Positions 8,181-17,198 are shown, counted from the first letter of the stretch. The stretch: 64,000 bases of DNA from Bacteroidetes bacterium GWA2_40_15 (GCA_001768195.1 MENI01000110.1:35062-99061); one strand, 5' to 3'. The notes: generated by a model from the letters alone, not told the origin. A program made the numbers and translations.

Positions 8181-9572
8181 TTACCTTATAAATATAATAT
8201 TTTCTGCAAACTGGTTTATTCTGAATTCAGCATCACTGAAACCAGTCAGCATTTTGTCTCCGATCCTGCAATTGTCGAAAACTACATTTTCAATTTTATT
8301 TTCTGCAGAAAAACCACTGAATATGAATGGTTTATCTTGGTTTTCCCATACTATATTCTTCATATACACATTCTTAATATGTCCGGGAGGATCTTCGCCA
8401 TAAAGAGTTCCGTCTGTAACTATCATTTCGAGACTCTTGAATTCAACATGTTCTTCGATCCTGATATCTTCATAGCGGATATTCTGCACAAGAGCCGGTC
8501 CGTCGCATACTATGCTGAAGGGTGCATGGCCTCCTGTCCTTCCTCCGCCGCGGGCATATAGAATGTCGCAGTTTTTTACGAGGATATTCTGAACAGGGCC
8601 GCCGTTCAGTTCGAATCCGATTGTCACACCATCACTGCATGACCACCCCACCATAACACAGTTGGTAACCATGATGGAATCAACACTCAGTTCATAGTTC
8701 CCTGACTTGATTGCGACACAATCGTCGCGGCAGCGCATGAAACAGTTATCAATAGTGAAGTTTTTACATGAAACCGGGTTTATTCCATCCACTGAATAAA
8801 TGGCTTCATAGCCAAATACCTTAACATTACGATAACTGCTGTTACTGCAGTTTGTAAGGGTATTGGTCCAACCTTTTGTATTCCTGATAAATACATCGCT
8901 CACATGAAGATTTGAAGTGTTATTCACACGTACCTTACCCTGTATCATCCCGCGTCCTGAAATAGTGACATCATGAAGATCTTTGCCTGCAATGTCAGCA
9001 TACACAATTGCCCCTGCGGCTATATATATCTTCTGATTGTTTTTCAGTTCAATTTTACCCTGATTATGAACACCAGGTCCGAAATATGTTAATCCGGGGG
9101 CATCTTCAGGAGGAGGATTATCTTCCGGAGGATCTGCAAAAACTGCCAGATGAGGCTGATCATTGATCTCAATATAAAGCTTTTGAGGAGAATCTATTGT
9201 AAAGCTGATCTCATTGCCGCTGACATCTGCCTTAATATTCCTGCTTTTAGGACGGATGATGTATGACTCAATCTTATCCTGTGCGGTTATCCTGATCTTA
9301 ATTTTGCCTGTGAATGCGAAGCTTGCCACATCCATGTCTTCCATCTTCCTGCCTCCATAGAGACCGATGGTATAATCAAAAGTATCCAGCTTGCTGGCTA
9401 CCCTCTCTACCCATACCGGCTTATTATTGACGGTCAGGGTAATATCAGGACTGGTCTGAAGAAGGGGAGGAGTGGGATAGGTAATGATGGTTGTACAACT
9501 GCTGTTAATAACGATCTCTAAAACAGAGATAATTATAATGATAAATTTTGCTTTTGAAAATGGAGGCTTCAT
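8181..9572 (-). CDS. GH28-like right-handed beta-helix glycosidase
   Basis: A 463-residue secreted or membrane-anchored protein with an N-terminal hydrophobic segment and a Cys near 26. After a beta-sandwich-like N-terminal part (about 40-150) comes a repetitive beta-helix region. The core resembles polygalacturonases: a VDGINP segment in place of NTDGID, then a CRDDCVAIKSG segment carrying the double Asp. The usual GHG histidine site appears as CSDGVTIG, so a key residue may be changed. It probably cuts a pectic or other acidic polysaccharide. The operon with KdgF and UxuA homologues supports uronate-containing substrates. Confidence 0.7.
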   Translation of the reverse strand: MKPPFSKAKFIIIIISVLEIVINSSCTTIITYPTPPLLQTSPDITLTVNNKPVWVERVASKLDTFDYTIGLYGGRKMEDMDVASFAFTGKIKIRITAQDKIESYIIRPKSRNIKADVSGNEISFTIDSPQKLYIEINDQPHLAVFADPPEDNPPPEDAPGLTYFGPGVHNQGKIELKNNQKIYIAAGAIVYADIAGKDLHDVTISGRGMIQGKVRVNNTSNLHVSDVFIRNTKGWTNTLTNCSNSSYRNVKVFGYEAIYSVDGINPVSCKNFTIDNCFMRCRDDCVAIKSGNYELSVDSIMVTNCVMVGWSCSDGVTIGFELNGGPVQNILVKNCDILYARGGGRTGGHAPFSIVCDGPALVQNIRYEDIRIEEHVEFKSLEMIVTDGTLYGEDPPGHIKNVYMKNIVWENQDKPFIFSGFSAENKIENVVFDNCRIGDKMLTGFSDAEFRINQFAENIIFIR

Positions 9573-9583
9573 AGTAGTTAAAG

Positions 9584-9904
9584 TTATAGTAAAAAATCTC
9601 TTCTAACAGGGCTGAAACTGTCAATCAGCCTTACATCAGGGCTCAGAGTCCGGACACAATGAGGCACATCAGGTGGGATAGTGATAAGATCACCTTTATT
9701 CAGATGAAATTCTTTTCCATCCTTATAAAAAAACAACTCTCCTTCAGCAACGTATGTTATCTGTTCATGAGGGTGGGAGTGAGGAGCTTCGGGTTTTTTC
9801 ATAGGGCCGTTCGAGAAATCACAAACCACAACCATTACATTATCGAGGTGTATGATGGTTCGCTTAAAATTTTTCGAAATTTTCTGTTCGATTATGTTTT
9901 GCAT
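9584..9904 (-). CDS. kdgF: KdgF-like cupin, unsaturated uronate linearisation
   Basis: A 106-residue single-domain cupin. The first cupin motif is PHSHPHEQITYVAEGEL, with probable metal ligands H44, H46 and Q48 or E47, and the second motif provides H82. This matches KdgF, which opens 4,5-unsaturated galacturonate or mannuronate released by lyases into a linear keto sugar. It lies 11 bp upstream of the GH28-like gene in the same operon. Small cupins are a broad class, so the assignment depends on the motif spacing and the pectin context. Confidence 0.65.
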   Translation of the reverse strand: MQNIIEQKISKNFKRTIIHLDNVMVVVCDFSNGPMKKPEAPHSHPHEQITYVAEGELFFYKDGKEFHLNKGDLITIPPDVPHCVRTLSPDVRLIDSFSPVRRDFLL

Positions 9905-9951
9905 ATTGCTATTTAATTTTTCCCTTTTTCCCTTTGCCTTTTTCCTTTTGC

Positions 9952-9998
9952 CTTTTGTCTTTTGTCTTTTGTCTTTTGTCTTTTGTCTTTTGTCTTTT
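9952..9998. repeat. 7-bp tandem repeat CTTTTGT, six perfect copies
   Basis: Six head-to-tail copies of CTTTTGT run from 9952 to 9993, preceded by degenerate CCTTTTGC/CCTTTTTC units from about 9915. They fill the 93-bp gap between the dehydrogenase and the kdgF-like gene within one operon, and the array touches the stop codon of the dehydrogenase. Copy-number variation here would not alter a protein but could change the leader of the downstream genes. Confidence 0.85.
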
Positions 9999-11032
9999 CA
10001 GAAATCTATCATCGCTTTCATGACACCATCACTGTAGCCTGCAACAAGGTCGAAAGCCTCTTTGGTTTGGCTGAACGGGAACCGGTGAGTGATAATATTC
10101 TCAATTTTTATTGTTCCTTTTTCCATCAGTAACAGGGATGGTTCCACACAATCGACCTGGCGGCGAATGAACTGGAGTGATATCTCTTTACGCCTGGTCT
10201 TTTCTACATTTACGATCCAGTTATCGAATTCAGGTATTCCGACAACAATTAACTTACCTCCCGGTTTTAATATTTCAATTGCCTGATCCATAGCTTCCTG
10301 CTGCCCGCAGCATTCAAAAACCACATCGAGTCCGAGAGATTCCTTATTATATAACTTTTCTACGATATTTTCATTCAGGGGATTGCCTGTGAGAGTCGCT
10401 CCCTCATTTTTTGCAATTGCCAGCCTTCTGTCGATCTTGTCAGATACAAAGAATGACTCTGCTCCTTCAGCCTTTGCTGCAAGCATGACACTCATCCCAA
10501 TCGGGCCATACCCCAATATCCCGGTTTTCAGATTTTTTACGCCATTTGATTTTTTTACAGAATAAACCCCTATCGCAAGTGGTTCAGAGATAGCGCCATG
10601 GTCTGTTGTTAGATTTCCTATTAGCGGGAGGCAGCTCTCTTCGGGCATTACAATATACTCCATAAGGCATCCTTCTGCCTGTCCAGGACATCCGAGGAAC
10701 TTTAGTTTACGGCAAGTGTGATGTCTGCCTGAAAGACACTGGTCACACTTCCAGCATGGCATTGCAGGCTCAATGGCTATCTTATCTCCGGGTTTGACTC
10801 TTTTTACACCTGTTCCTGTTTCCACAACTACTCCGGCACCCTCATGGCCAACAGCAAAGGGGTATTCGACAACCTGTGAACCGATCTGACCCTGTGTGTA
10901 ATAGTGAATATCAGATCCGCAAATGCCAACAACTGACATTTTTATCTTTACGTCGTTGGGATTTACAAGAACCGGTTCAGCGATCTCTTTTATTTCCATC
11001 TTCCTGATCCCTGTGAGCATCATTGCTTTCAT
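9998..11032 (-). CDS. Zinc-dependent polyol/sugar-acid dehydrogenase (MDR family)
   Basis: A 344-residue medium-chain dehydrogenase. Catalytic zinc ligands are visible in GICGSDIHYY and GHEGAG. The structural-zinc cysteine cluster is CWKCDQCLSGRHHTC, and the nucleotide-binding loop is GYGPIG. Relatives oxidise sorbitol, L-idonate or galactitol with NAD(P). As first gene of the KdgF-GH28-ROK-UxuA operon it may act on a uronate-derived aldonate or keto acid. It has its own -7 box 20 bp upstream and is divergent from the isochorismatase gene. Exact substrate is not readable. Confidence 0.8.
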   Translation of the reverse strand: MKAMMLTGIRKMEIKEIAEPVLVNPNDVKIKMSVVGICGSDIHYYTQGQIGSQVVEYPFAVGHEGAGVVVETGTGVKRVKPGDKIAIEPAMPCWKCDQCLSGRHHTCRKLKFLGCPGQAEGCLMEYIVMPEESCLPLIGNLTTDHGAISEPLAIGVYSVKKSNGVKNLKTGILGYGPIGMSVMLAAKAEGAESFFVSDKIDRRLAIAKNEGATLTGNPLNENIVEKLYNKESLGLDVVFECCGQQEAMDQAIEILKPGGKLIVVGIPEFDNWIVNVEKTRRKEISLQFIRRQVDCVEPSLLLMEKGTIKIENIITHRFPFSQTKEAFDLVAGYSDGVMKAMIDF

Positions 11033-11051
11033 AACTTCATTTCAATTTATC

Positions 11052-11059
11052 CAAACTTA
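11052..11059 (-). promoter_or_regulatory. -7 box for the dehydrogenase-kdgF-GH28-ROK-uxuA operon
   Basis: TAAGTTTG on the minus strand fits TAnnTTTG and lies 20 bp upstream of the dehydrogenase start. A -33 TTTG at ideal spacing is not evident. Confidence 0.45.
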
Positions 11060-11106
11060 CAAAAAACTTCGCATTTAATCTTCCTCAGTGTGCTTTGTGT
11101 AAATTC

Positions 11107-11139
11107 TTTGAGGCCTCTGTGTTTAAATTCTTATTTTTG
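11107..11139 (+). promoter_or_regulatory. Promoter of isochorismatase-family gene
   Basis: A TTTG at 11107-11110 and TATTTTTG at 11132-11139 are separated by 21 bp, close to the usual spacing of Bacteroidota -33 and -7 boxes. The start codon follows 23 bp later. Confidence 0.55.
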
Positions 11140-11162
11140 CCTGAGACCATATATAAAAAATT

Positions 11163-11705
11163 ATGCGAATACAGCTTGAAGATACGGCAGCAGTCGTGGT
11201 TGACATACAGGAAAGGCTATTGCCTCATATTTACCAGTGGGAGCAGACACTTCAGAACTGCCTTAAACTTATTGATGGATTACAGGTTCTTACAGTTCCG
11301 GTTGTGGTCACCCAGCAATATACAAAGGGTCTTGGCCCTACAGTTGCTGCCATTGTTAATAAAATAACAGCATTCAATCATATAGAGAAGAACTCTTTCA
11401 GCTGCTATGGCGAGCCTGTATTCAAAAATAAGCTAACTTCCCTTGGGAAGAAGAATGTCATCCTGTGTGGTATAGAATCACATGTTTGTGTTCTTCAGAC
11501 CTGTCTCGATCTGATAGAGGCAAGTTACATCCCGGTTGTGGTGGAGGATTGCGTTTCCTCAAGAAAACCTGATGACAAGACTATTGCCATTGAGCGAATG
11601 AGGCAGGAGGGAGCCAGGATCACAACTCTTGAAAGCCTTTTGTTCGAGCTTACACGATGTGCAGGTACCGATACATTTAAAAGTATTTCCAGACTTGTAA
11701 AATAG
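11163..11705 (+). CDS. Isochorismatase-family cysteine hydrolase
   Basis: A 180-residue isochorismatase/nicotinamidase-fold protein of the YcaC-like group. The catalytic triad is visible: D14 (VVVDIQ), K76 (EKNSFS) and C109 (ESHVCV). Family members hydrolyse amides or vinyl ethers. It is monocistronic or followed 106 bp later by a PfkB kinase on the same strand. The substrate and any link to the neighbouring sugar loci are unknown. Confidence 0.85.
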   Translation: MRIQLEDTAAVVVDIQERLLPHIYQWEQTLQNCLKLIDGLQVLTVPVVVTQQYTKGLGPTVAAIVNKITAFNHIEKNSFSCYGEPVFKNKLTSLGKKNVILCGIESHVCVLQTCLDLIEASYIPVVVEDCVSSRKPDDKTIAIERMRQEGARITTLESLLFELTRCAGTDTFKSISRLVK

Positions 11706-11811
11706 AATATCTTTTTTTTCAGGATCCCGGTCTGTTGTACCTCCCGGAAATTTCCAGAGAGCATTATAAATTTGTATATTCACAACCATAATTCAGATAC
11801 AGCCTAATTTT

Positions 11812-12750
11812 ATGAGAAAGATTTACGGAATAGGAGAGACGGTACTTGATATTATTTTCAAGGATGGTCAGCCACAGGCTGCAAAGGCAGGAGGATCGGT
11901 TCTTAACAGCGCTGTATCAATGGGCAGGATGGATTTGCCTGTATCATTTATAAGTGAATATGGTACTGATGATGTAGGAGAGCTTATTAACAGCTTCCTT
12001 AATGAAAATGGAGTAAACACATCATCAGTTCATCGTTTTGATGATGGTGCAACTTCCCTTGCTCTGGCATTCCTTGATGATAAGAATGATGCACATTATA
12101 CTTTCTACAAGGATTTTCCCGGTAAACGTCTGAATATTCATTTCCCTGTATTACAGGAAGATGATATTCTTCAGTATGGTTCATTTTATGCAATATGGCC
12201 TGAGATCAGGACGAAAATTAAAAAGTTTATTCAGAGTGCACATGATAATGGCGCTCTGGTGATTTATGATCCGAACTTCAGGAAGTCTCACCTCTCTGAG
12301 CTGGGATCACTGAAGCCTCTTATAATAGAGAATATGCGGATGTCGGGTCTGATAAGGGGATCTGATGAGGACTTCCGGAATATCTTCAGGGTCAACAGTG
12401 CTGATGAGGCATGGGAAGTAGTAAAAAATTACTGTATGTGTCTGGTATATACTTCAAATACCGACGGTGTATATGTGAGAACAAACTCATTCTCAGGGAA
12501 ATTCCCTGTCAGGACAATTACTCCTGTGAGCACTATCGGAGCAGGTGACAATTTCAATGCAGGAATGATCACATCAATTTACAGAAACAAAATCACTAAA
12601 AATCAGCTTTATAAAATGGGTCTGAAGGAATGGACCATTGTTATTGAAACAGCAGTTGATTTTGCAACTCACGTATGTCTCAGTTATGAGAACTATATTG
12701 ATTTAGCGTTTGCAAGGAGGTATTTTTCGGCTTCAAACGACCAGATATAG
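11812..12750 (+). CDS. PfkB-family carbohydrate kinase
   Basis: A 312-residue ribokinase/fructokinase-type enzyme with the N-terminal GGSVLNSA segment (27-34) and the C-terminal STIGAGDNF motif (240-248; catalytic Asp D246). PfkB kinases phosphorylate ketoses or nucleosides on a primary hydroxyl. Its 3' end overlaps the convergent SorE-like gene by 58 bp (12693-12750), and it is the only kinase beside the ketose/polyol-phosphate operon. It is therefore a candidate for producing the phosphoketose used there; that role is inferred. A TAAATTTG box at 11767-11774 may be its -7 element. Confidence 0.8.
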   Translation: MRKIYGIGETVLDIIFKDGQPQAAKAGGSVLNSAVSMGRMDLPVSFISEYGTDDVGELINSFLNENGVNTSSVHRFDDGATSLALAFLDDKNDAHYTFYKDFPGKRLNIHFPVLQEDDILQYGSFYAIWPEIRTKIKKFIQSAHDNGALVIYDPNFRKSHLSELGSLKPLIIENMRMSGLIRGSDEDFRNIFRVNSADEAWEVVKNYCMCLVYTSNTDGVYVRTNSFSGKFPVRTITPVSTIGAGDNFNAGMITSIYRNKITKNQLYKMGLKEWTIVIETAVDFATHVCLSYENYIDLAFARRYFSASNDQI

Positions 12751-13955
12751 TCGTTTTTTGAAACAATTTCGTGCAATCCTGCGTATAATATATTATCCCT
12801 TCCCATTTCTCCAAGCTTATAAAGCGACACCAGCGGCATTGAAATGTTCGTATAGATAAGCTTTTTACCTCCCGGAATCTGCGGAAGGTTCATGGTTGTA
12901 TCAACAACTGCGTCAAGTCCTCCGATATGTGTGATCATAATTGCAGGATTAATTTTCCCTTCACCCATAAGTTTTAGCGATTCGAGCATATCATCTGTGT
13001 TTCCTCCTGATGTGCCTGCAATGTGTGTAAATGCATAATGTACATTGTAAAAGTTGAATTCTGCCCTGAATTCAGGATTGGTAGGTCCGGCAAAGAAGTT
13101 CAGGCAGCCGTCGAAACCGAGTATGCAGTCTCCCTGCTCAACAACGTTCTTTACGGGAGCAAAAATAAAGACATCATCAAATCCGGTTCCGTCTGTCAGC
13201 TCACGCAGGTGCTTCACCGGATTATTCATTTTTCCTGTATTGACATACATCAGCTTTACACCCTCTTTTGCTGCATGTTCAGGAGTGAACAGGCAAGCCG
13301 CCCTGGCAAGACGGTTATCGTCGATATCCGTAACCACAAGTAATCCTGGTTTACGCTCCTGGTGAAGAGCATAATCGATTGCCCCAAGGCCCATGGGACC
13401 AACTCCAGCAAGTATTGCCATTTTTCCTCTTCTTCGTATACCCATTTCATGATTGTATGTCCCTGGCGGAATATGATAGCTGGCATGGAATGCACCTACT
13501 ATGCATGACATTGGTTCAGACAGGGATGCAGGGAAGAACGCTTCCCCGTCATATGGAAGAAGGCAGTTGGCCTCCATAACAATTGAAGGAATGATGATAT
13601 GAGTAGCATCACCTCCTATAAACCGGTATGAATATCCGGGGGCATTCAGTGTTCCCATATGGTTCATAGCAGGCTGAATGGAAAATTTCTGACCGGCACT
13701 GAACCTGTCCTTCCATTTATTTCCCACTTCAAGGATCACACCGGCAAACTCATGCCCGATCATAGTCGGATTGATATGGATATCATCAGGAACCCTTTTA
13801 TGATCGGCACCCTGAATGGCTGCTTTATGTGACGACATGCAGATGCTGTCGGAGATAACCTGTGCAAGTATCTCATCGTCTTTCATTGCCGGGAGTTCAA
13901 ATTCCTCAAGCCTGAGATCTTTCTTTCCGTAAATTCTGACTGCTTTGGTCTTCAT
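12693..13955 (-). CDS. SorE-like L-sorbose-1-phosphate reductase (Zn-type MDR)
   Basis: A 420-residue zinc-type dehydrogenase. Several stretches match what I know of Klebsiella SorE: EHKRVPDD-like at 51-58 (here DHKRVPDD), PAMGHEFAGV-like (here TMIGHEFAGV), GCLNFFAGPT, THIGGLDAVVDT, IPGGKKLIY and a terminal AEKYLLA. SorE reduces L-sorbose-1-phosphate to D-glucitol-6-phosphate with NADPH. It is the last gene of the long minus-strand operon, 24 bp after the aldolase-SDR fusion, whose SDR half would take the next step. The gene shares 58 bp of 3' end with the convergent PfkB gene. The family is firm; the natural substrate may be another ketose phosphate. Confidence 0.8.
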   Translation of the reverse strand: MKTKAVRIYGKKDLRLEEFELPAMKDDEILAQVISDSICMSSHKAAIQGADHKRVPDDIHINPTMIGHEFAGVILEVGNKWKDRFSAGQKFSIQPAMNHMGTLNAPGYSYRFIGGDATHIIIPSIVMEANCLLPYDGEAFFPASLSEPMSCIVGAFHASYHIPPGTYNHEMGIRRRGKMAILAGVGPMGLGAIDYALHQERKPGLLVVTDIDDNRLARAACLFTPEHAAKEGVKLMYVNTGKMNNPVKHLRELTDGTGFDDVFIFAPVKNVVEQGDCILGFDGCLNFFAGPTNPEFRAEFNFYNVHYAFTHIAGTSGGNTDDMLESLKLMGEGKINPAIMITHIGGLDAVVDTTMNLPQIPGGKKLIYTNISMPLVSLYKLGEMGRDNILYAGLHEIVSKNDYIWSFEAEKYLLANAKSI

Positions 13956-13979
13956 TATGTTGAATTTTCTATGTGACGC

Positions 13980-15953
13980 CTATCCTAACATTATTTGTCC
14001 GCCGGTGACCGGTATTGCCTGCCCGGTTTCGTATTCCTGTTCAATGATGTAAAAGATCGCCTTCATAACATCTTCAAGTCTGCAGCCTCTTTTCATGGGT
14101 ACCTGCTCTTCGTAGAATTTCCTTACATCTTCAATATTCCTTGCTCCCGGAACCTTGCCGGTCTTTAAATACTGTACAAACAATCCGGTATGAGGATCGG
14201 ACCATAACGGACCTTCATAAAAATTACCGGGGCATACAGAGTTGACCTTTATCCTGTAAGGTGCAAGCTCCATGGCAAACGACTGAGTAAGTCCTATACC
14301 ACCAAACTTTGCTCCGGCATAGGCAAAATTACGATTACTTCCCCTTAGTCCTGATTTTGAGTTTATCTGTATAATATCAGTGAAATAGTCATTATTCTCA
14401 TGATTCTGGATCTTCATAACCTCTGAAGCATACTTGGCACAATGAAAATAACCATTATAGTTAACTTCTGTTGTTTTTGAGAATATGTCGGGTTCCATCT
14501 CATCGAGCCCGCCGGCTTTCAATACTCCGGCATTGCTTACCATCAGATCCAGCCCACCCAACTCCATGACAGTTGAACTTATAAGCTCTTTAACTGATGC
14601 AGGATCTGAAACATCGGTCCTTATAAAAACTGCTTTTCCGCTGGATTTCTGAGCCGAAAGCTTTTCAACAAATGCTTTGCCTGCCTCTTCATTAAGATCA
14701 GCCACAACAACATTCATATTTTTCGAGTACAGAGCTTCTGCAATACCGGCACCGAATCCCTGCGCTCCTCCTGTAATAATTGCTGTTTTATTATTCAGAC
14801 TATTCTCTGAACCTGCTGCCTGTGATATTTTCCTCCTGTAATTTTCAACTTCCCATTTATCAATAAATGAAACCTGCTCGGGCGAAAGGAATTTAATCCC
14901 CCCACATCCTGATGCATAGTGGCTTATCCTTATAAGATCCTCATAAATATCAAGTGCTGATTCGGCAGATGCATAGCTTTCTGCTATTGCAAATATCCCC
15001 ATATCTTTAATTACCAGTATTTTAGGAATGAAGCCATATTCTTCGTTAAACCTGGGTAACTGGTAACGCACCGACTCTGTAATCTTTTCTGCAGATGATG
15101 ATTGTTCTACATACATGTAGCGTGTCTTGCAATATACAATGATGTCAGGTGTGAGCGGTAAAGATATCTTGTGAAACTCCTGCTGACTCTTGTAGTATTC
15201 TGCAATCAGTGAATTGTTACGGTGCCTTATAACACCCGGCTTATTGCCTGAGAGAAGCATCCTTAAAGCCGGCAGTGTTTTGTGCAGTATAGGGTTGTAC
15301 GCTATTGGTTCCGGCTCTCCGACCGGAGTTATCACTTCGCCTATTATTCTGATTAGTTCATCATAAATGTCTCTGATCTCATCTGTGGTATCGGCACTTA
15401 CAAATGAACCATGATTTTCAAGGAAAATTACTTTGGGGTCATTTGAATGATTCTCCCTGTAAGCAAGGATCTCCGATTCAAGTTTTTTAAAGAGAATATA
15501 GCCGGGATCTGTATATGGAATGAACAGGACCGGGTCGCCAAAAAGCTTATGAGTCAGGCTCCTGGCATTTCTGCTGCAGAGCAATCCGTTAATGAGGGTA
15601 GGATGGAGGTGTACCACAAACCTGTATTGTATAAGTTCATGAAGCGATGTTTCTACAGATGGTCTTTTGTTCTTCGAAGGATCTGAGATGCTTTTGAACA
15701 GATCATTTTTTACCTGTTCCTCTCTTCTTGCAGGGTCATCAGAATACTTTTCCGATGATATGAGATGCAGTTTTTCCCTGTCGAGAGCAACGAGTCCCTC
15801 TTCAGAAAGTTCTGCAAGAGGATAGCCGCTGGCTTTTATCCACATTGTAGTATCATCCTTGAAGGATGTATTCCCTCCTCCGGCTATTACATATTCCTTG
15901 TTGCTGCCATAAAGTCTTGATATGGTTATCAGATCTTTTATTTCCGGCTTCAT
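13980..15953 (-). CDS. Class II aldolase fused to sorbitol-6-phosphate-dehydrogenase-like SDR
   Basis: A 657-residue two-domain enzyme. The N-terminal part (about 1-240) is a class II aldolase/adducin domain with GGGNTS, a VVHLHP zinc pair and an ENHGSF third ligand. A linker follows (about 240-385), then a Rossmann SDR from about 398, with TGGAQGFGAG for NAD and YAGAK as the Tyr-Lys pair. The C-terminus VPMKRGCRLEDV...TGQAIPVTGGQIM resembles E. coli SrlD. The same architecture occurs in rhamnulose-phosphate aldolase/lactaldehyde dehydrogenase fusions, so that is the main alternative. Its place between a PHP protein (1-bp gap) and the SorE-like gene favours a polyol-phosphate role. Confidence 0.78.
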   Translation of the reverse strand: MKPEIKDLITISRLYGSNKEYVIAGGGNTSFKDDTTMWIKASGYPLAELSEEGLVALDREKLHLISSEKYSDDPARREEQVKNDLFKSISDPSKNKRPSVETSLHELIQYRFVVHLHPTLINGLLCSRNARSLTHKLFGDPVLFIPYTDPGYILFKKLESEILAYRENHSNDPKVIFLENHGSFVSADTTDEIRDIYDELIRIIGEVITPVGEPEPIAYNPILHKTLPALRMLLSGNKPGVIRHRNNSLIAEYYKSQQEFHKISLPLTPDIIVYCKTRYMYVEQSSSAEKITESVRYQLPRFNEEYGFIPKILVIKDMGIFAIAESYASAESALDIYEDLIRISHYASGCGGIKFLSPEQVSFIDKWEVENYRRKISQAAGSENSLNNKTAIITGGAQGFGAGIAEALYSKNMNVVVADLNEEAGKAFVEKLSAQKSSGKAVFIRTDVSDPASVKELISSTVMELGGLDLMVSNAGVLKAGGLDEMEPDIFSKTTEVNYNGYFHCAKYASEVMKIQNHENNDYFTDIIQINSKSGLRGSNRNFAYAGAKFGGIGLTQSFAMELAPYRIKVNSVCPGNFYEGPLWSDPHTGLFVQYLKTGKVPGARNIEDVRKFYEEQVPMKRGCRLEDVMKAIFYIIEQEYETGQAIPVTGGQIMLG

Positions 15954-15954
15954 G

Positions 15955-17190
15955 CTACTGTTTTTTTAAGTAATATTCAATAACCAGTTGTCCCAGGGAT
16001 GCCAGCTCATCTCTCTGGTCAGCGCTGTGTTTACCGTCAGGCAAAACATATCCCTGCCTTCCATCAGCCCTGAGGTACTGATGGGCAGCTATTATACAGG
16101 CTCCTTCCCATGCAATCTTCTTAAGGGATTCATCAAGTGGGACCGATCCTCTTGTTGATACTGTAAGAGGAAACATTTCAGGTGTATTATGCTCGGTACC
16201 AAAAGTAATAATGAATCCTTTTGAGTGGAAAAACTCAACGAATTTTTTCAATATTGCACCATCGTTTCTTCCGGGAATCAGCTCTATACATTCTACTTCA
16301 AGTTCTCTGAGTGATCTCCATAATTTTTCAGGATCTGATTCGAATTCAGTAAATTTTCCTGAAGGGTCATCCAGAAGCACCGGGTAGCATGGTATGCCAC
16401 CTGCCTTTACAATGATCCTGATAATCTTTTTAAGTTCCAGGAATGATTTTTCATCCTCTTCAACAAAAGCGGCACCACCGTTTTTCAGAAGGTTTGATCT
16501 TATCTCATTCTCGAAGGCTGCTGAATTGCTTACTCCTGTTTTTGATTTTTTCCCGTTATAAAGTCCTTCAATGAATTGAAGCTGCTGCTCTTCAATTGAA
16601 AAGTTTCTTTGCGCCAGAATACGCAGAGCTTTTGCCAGATGCCGCTCACGGACAAGGTCGTGAGCATACTCCTTCTTTATCTGTTCATAGCTGAGCTTAA
16701 GTGAAGGATCCTGTTTTTCAATAATCTGATTCAGTTTTGCTATCATTGCTTTAATCTGCATCTGGCTCTCTCTGATCACACTCCTCAGTTGCTGCCTGAG
16801 CATAAAGCCTGTATGAAAAGGATAATCAAGGCCTTTCCCGCTGAAATAGATGCGTCCCGGATTATTCGGATCATTGATCCTGATCCCGTTTTTTTGTTCT
16901 TCCTTAAGCAATCCGATGAATTCTATGTTAAAAAGAGGAAAGATCCGGTTTAATACACAGCCTTTGTGGAATGAGTCATAGCCATCTGCCACATAGAAAT
17001 CATTAATCCCGAGGACAGAGATATTTTCATTCACTGCCATTCTGAAAACAGTTTCCATATCTGAGAATGCACTGAAAGAATATGGTGTATGGATATGTCC
17101 GTTTACTTCGCGATACTCAGGTATAGTAAAACCCTTCATTTCATTAACAAGTGTTTCAACGGGCGGAAAGTCAGAAAGAAAGTGCTTCAT
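15955..17190 (-). CDS. PHP-domain phosphoesterase
   Basis: A 411-residue protein with the PHP metal motif VNGHIHTPYSFS at 30-41 and a further FGTEHNTPEM segment near 335-344, consistent with a multinuclear metal site. PHP proteins hydrolyse phosphate esters such as histidinol phosphate. The long middle (about 100-240) is helical and specific to this subgroup. It sits one base before the aldolase-SDR gene and 8 bp after the aldo/keto reductase gene, so translation is probably coupled. In this operon it may remove phosphate from a sugar intermediate; no direct evidence for the substrate. Confidence 0.72.
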   Translation of the reverse strand: MKHFLSDFPPVETLVNEMKGFTIPEYREVNGHIHTPYSFSAFSDMETVFRMAVNENISVLGINDFYVADGYDSFHKGCVLNRIFPLFNIEFIGLLKEEQKNGIRINDPNNPGRIYFSGKGLDYPFHTGFMLRQQLRSVIRESQMQIKAMIAKLNQIIEKQDPSLKLSYEQIKKEYAHDLVRERHLAKALRILAQRNFSIEEQQLQFIEGLYNGKKSKTGVSNSAAFENEIRSNLLKNGGAAFVEEDEKSFLELKKIIRIIVKAGGIPCYPVLLDDPSGKFTEFESDPEKLWRSLRELEVECIELIPGRNDGAILKKFVEFFHSKGFIITFGTEHNTPEMFPLTVSTRGSVPLDESLKKIAWEGACIIAAHQYLRADGRQGYVLPDGKHSADQRDELASLGQLVIEYYLKKQ

Positions 17191-17198
17191 GAATTCTT

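Noticed and set aside
9915-9998. Possible CRISPR-like array
   Set aside because: The 7-bp units are directly adjacent with no spacers, so it is a simple tandem repeat.
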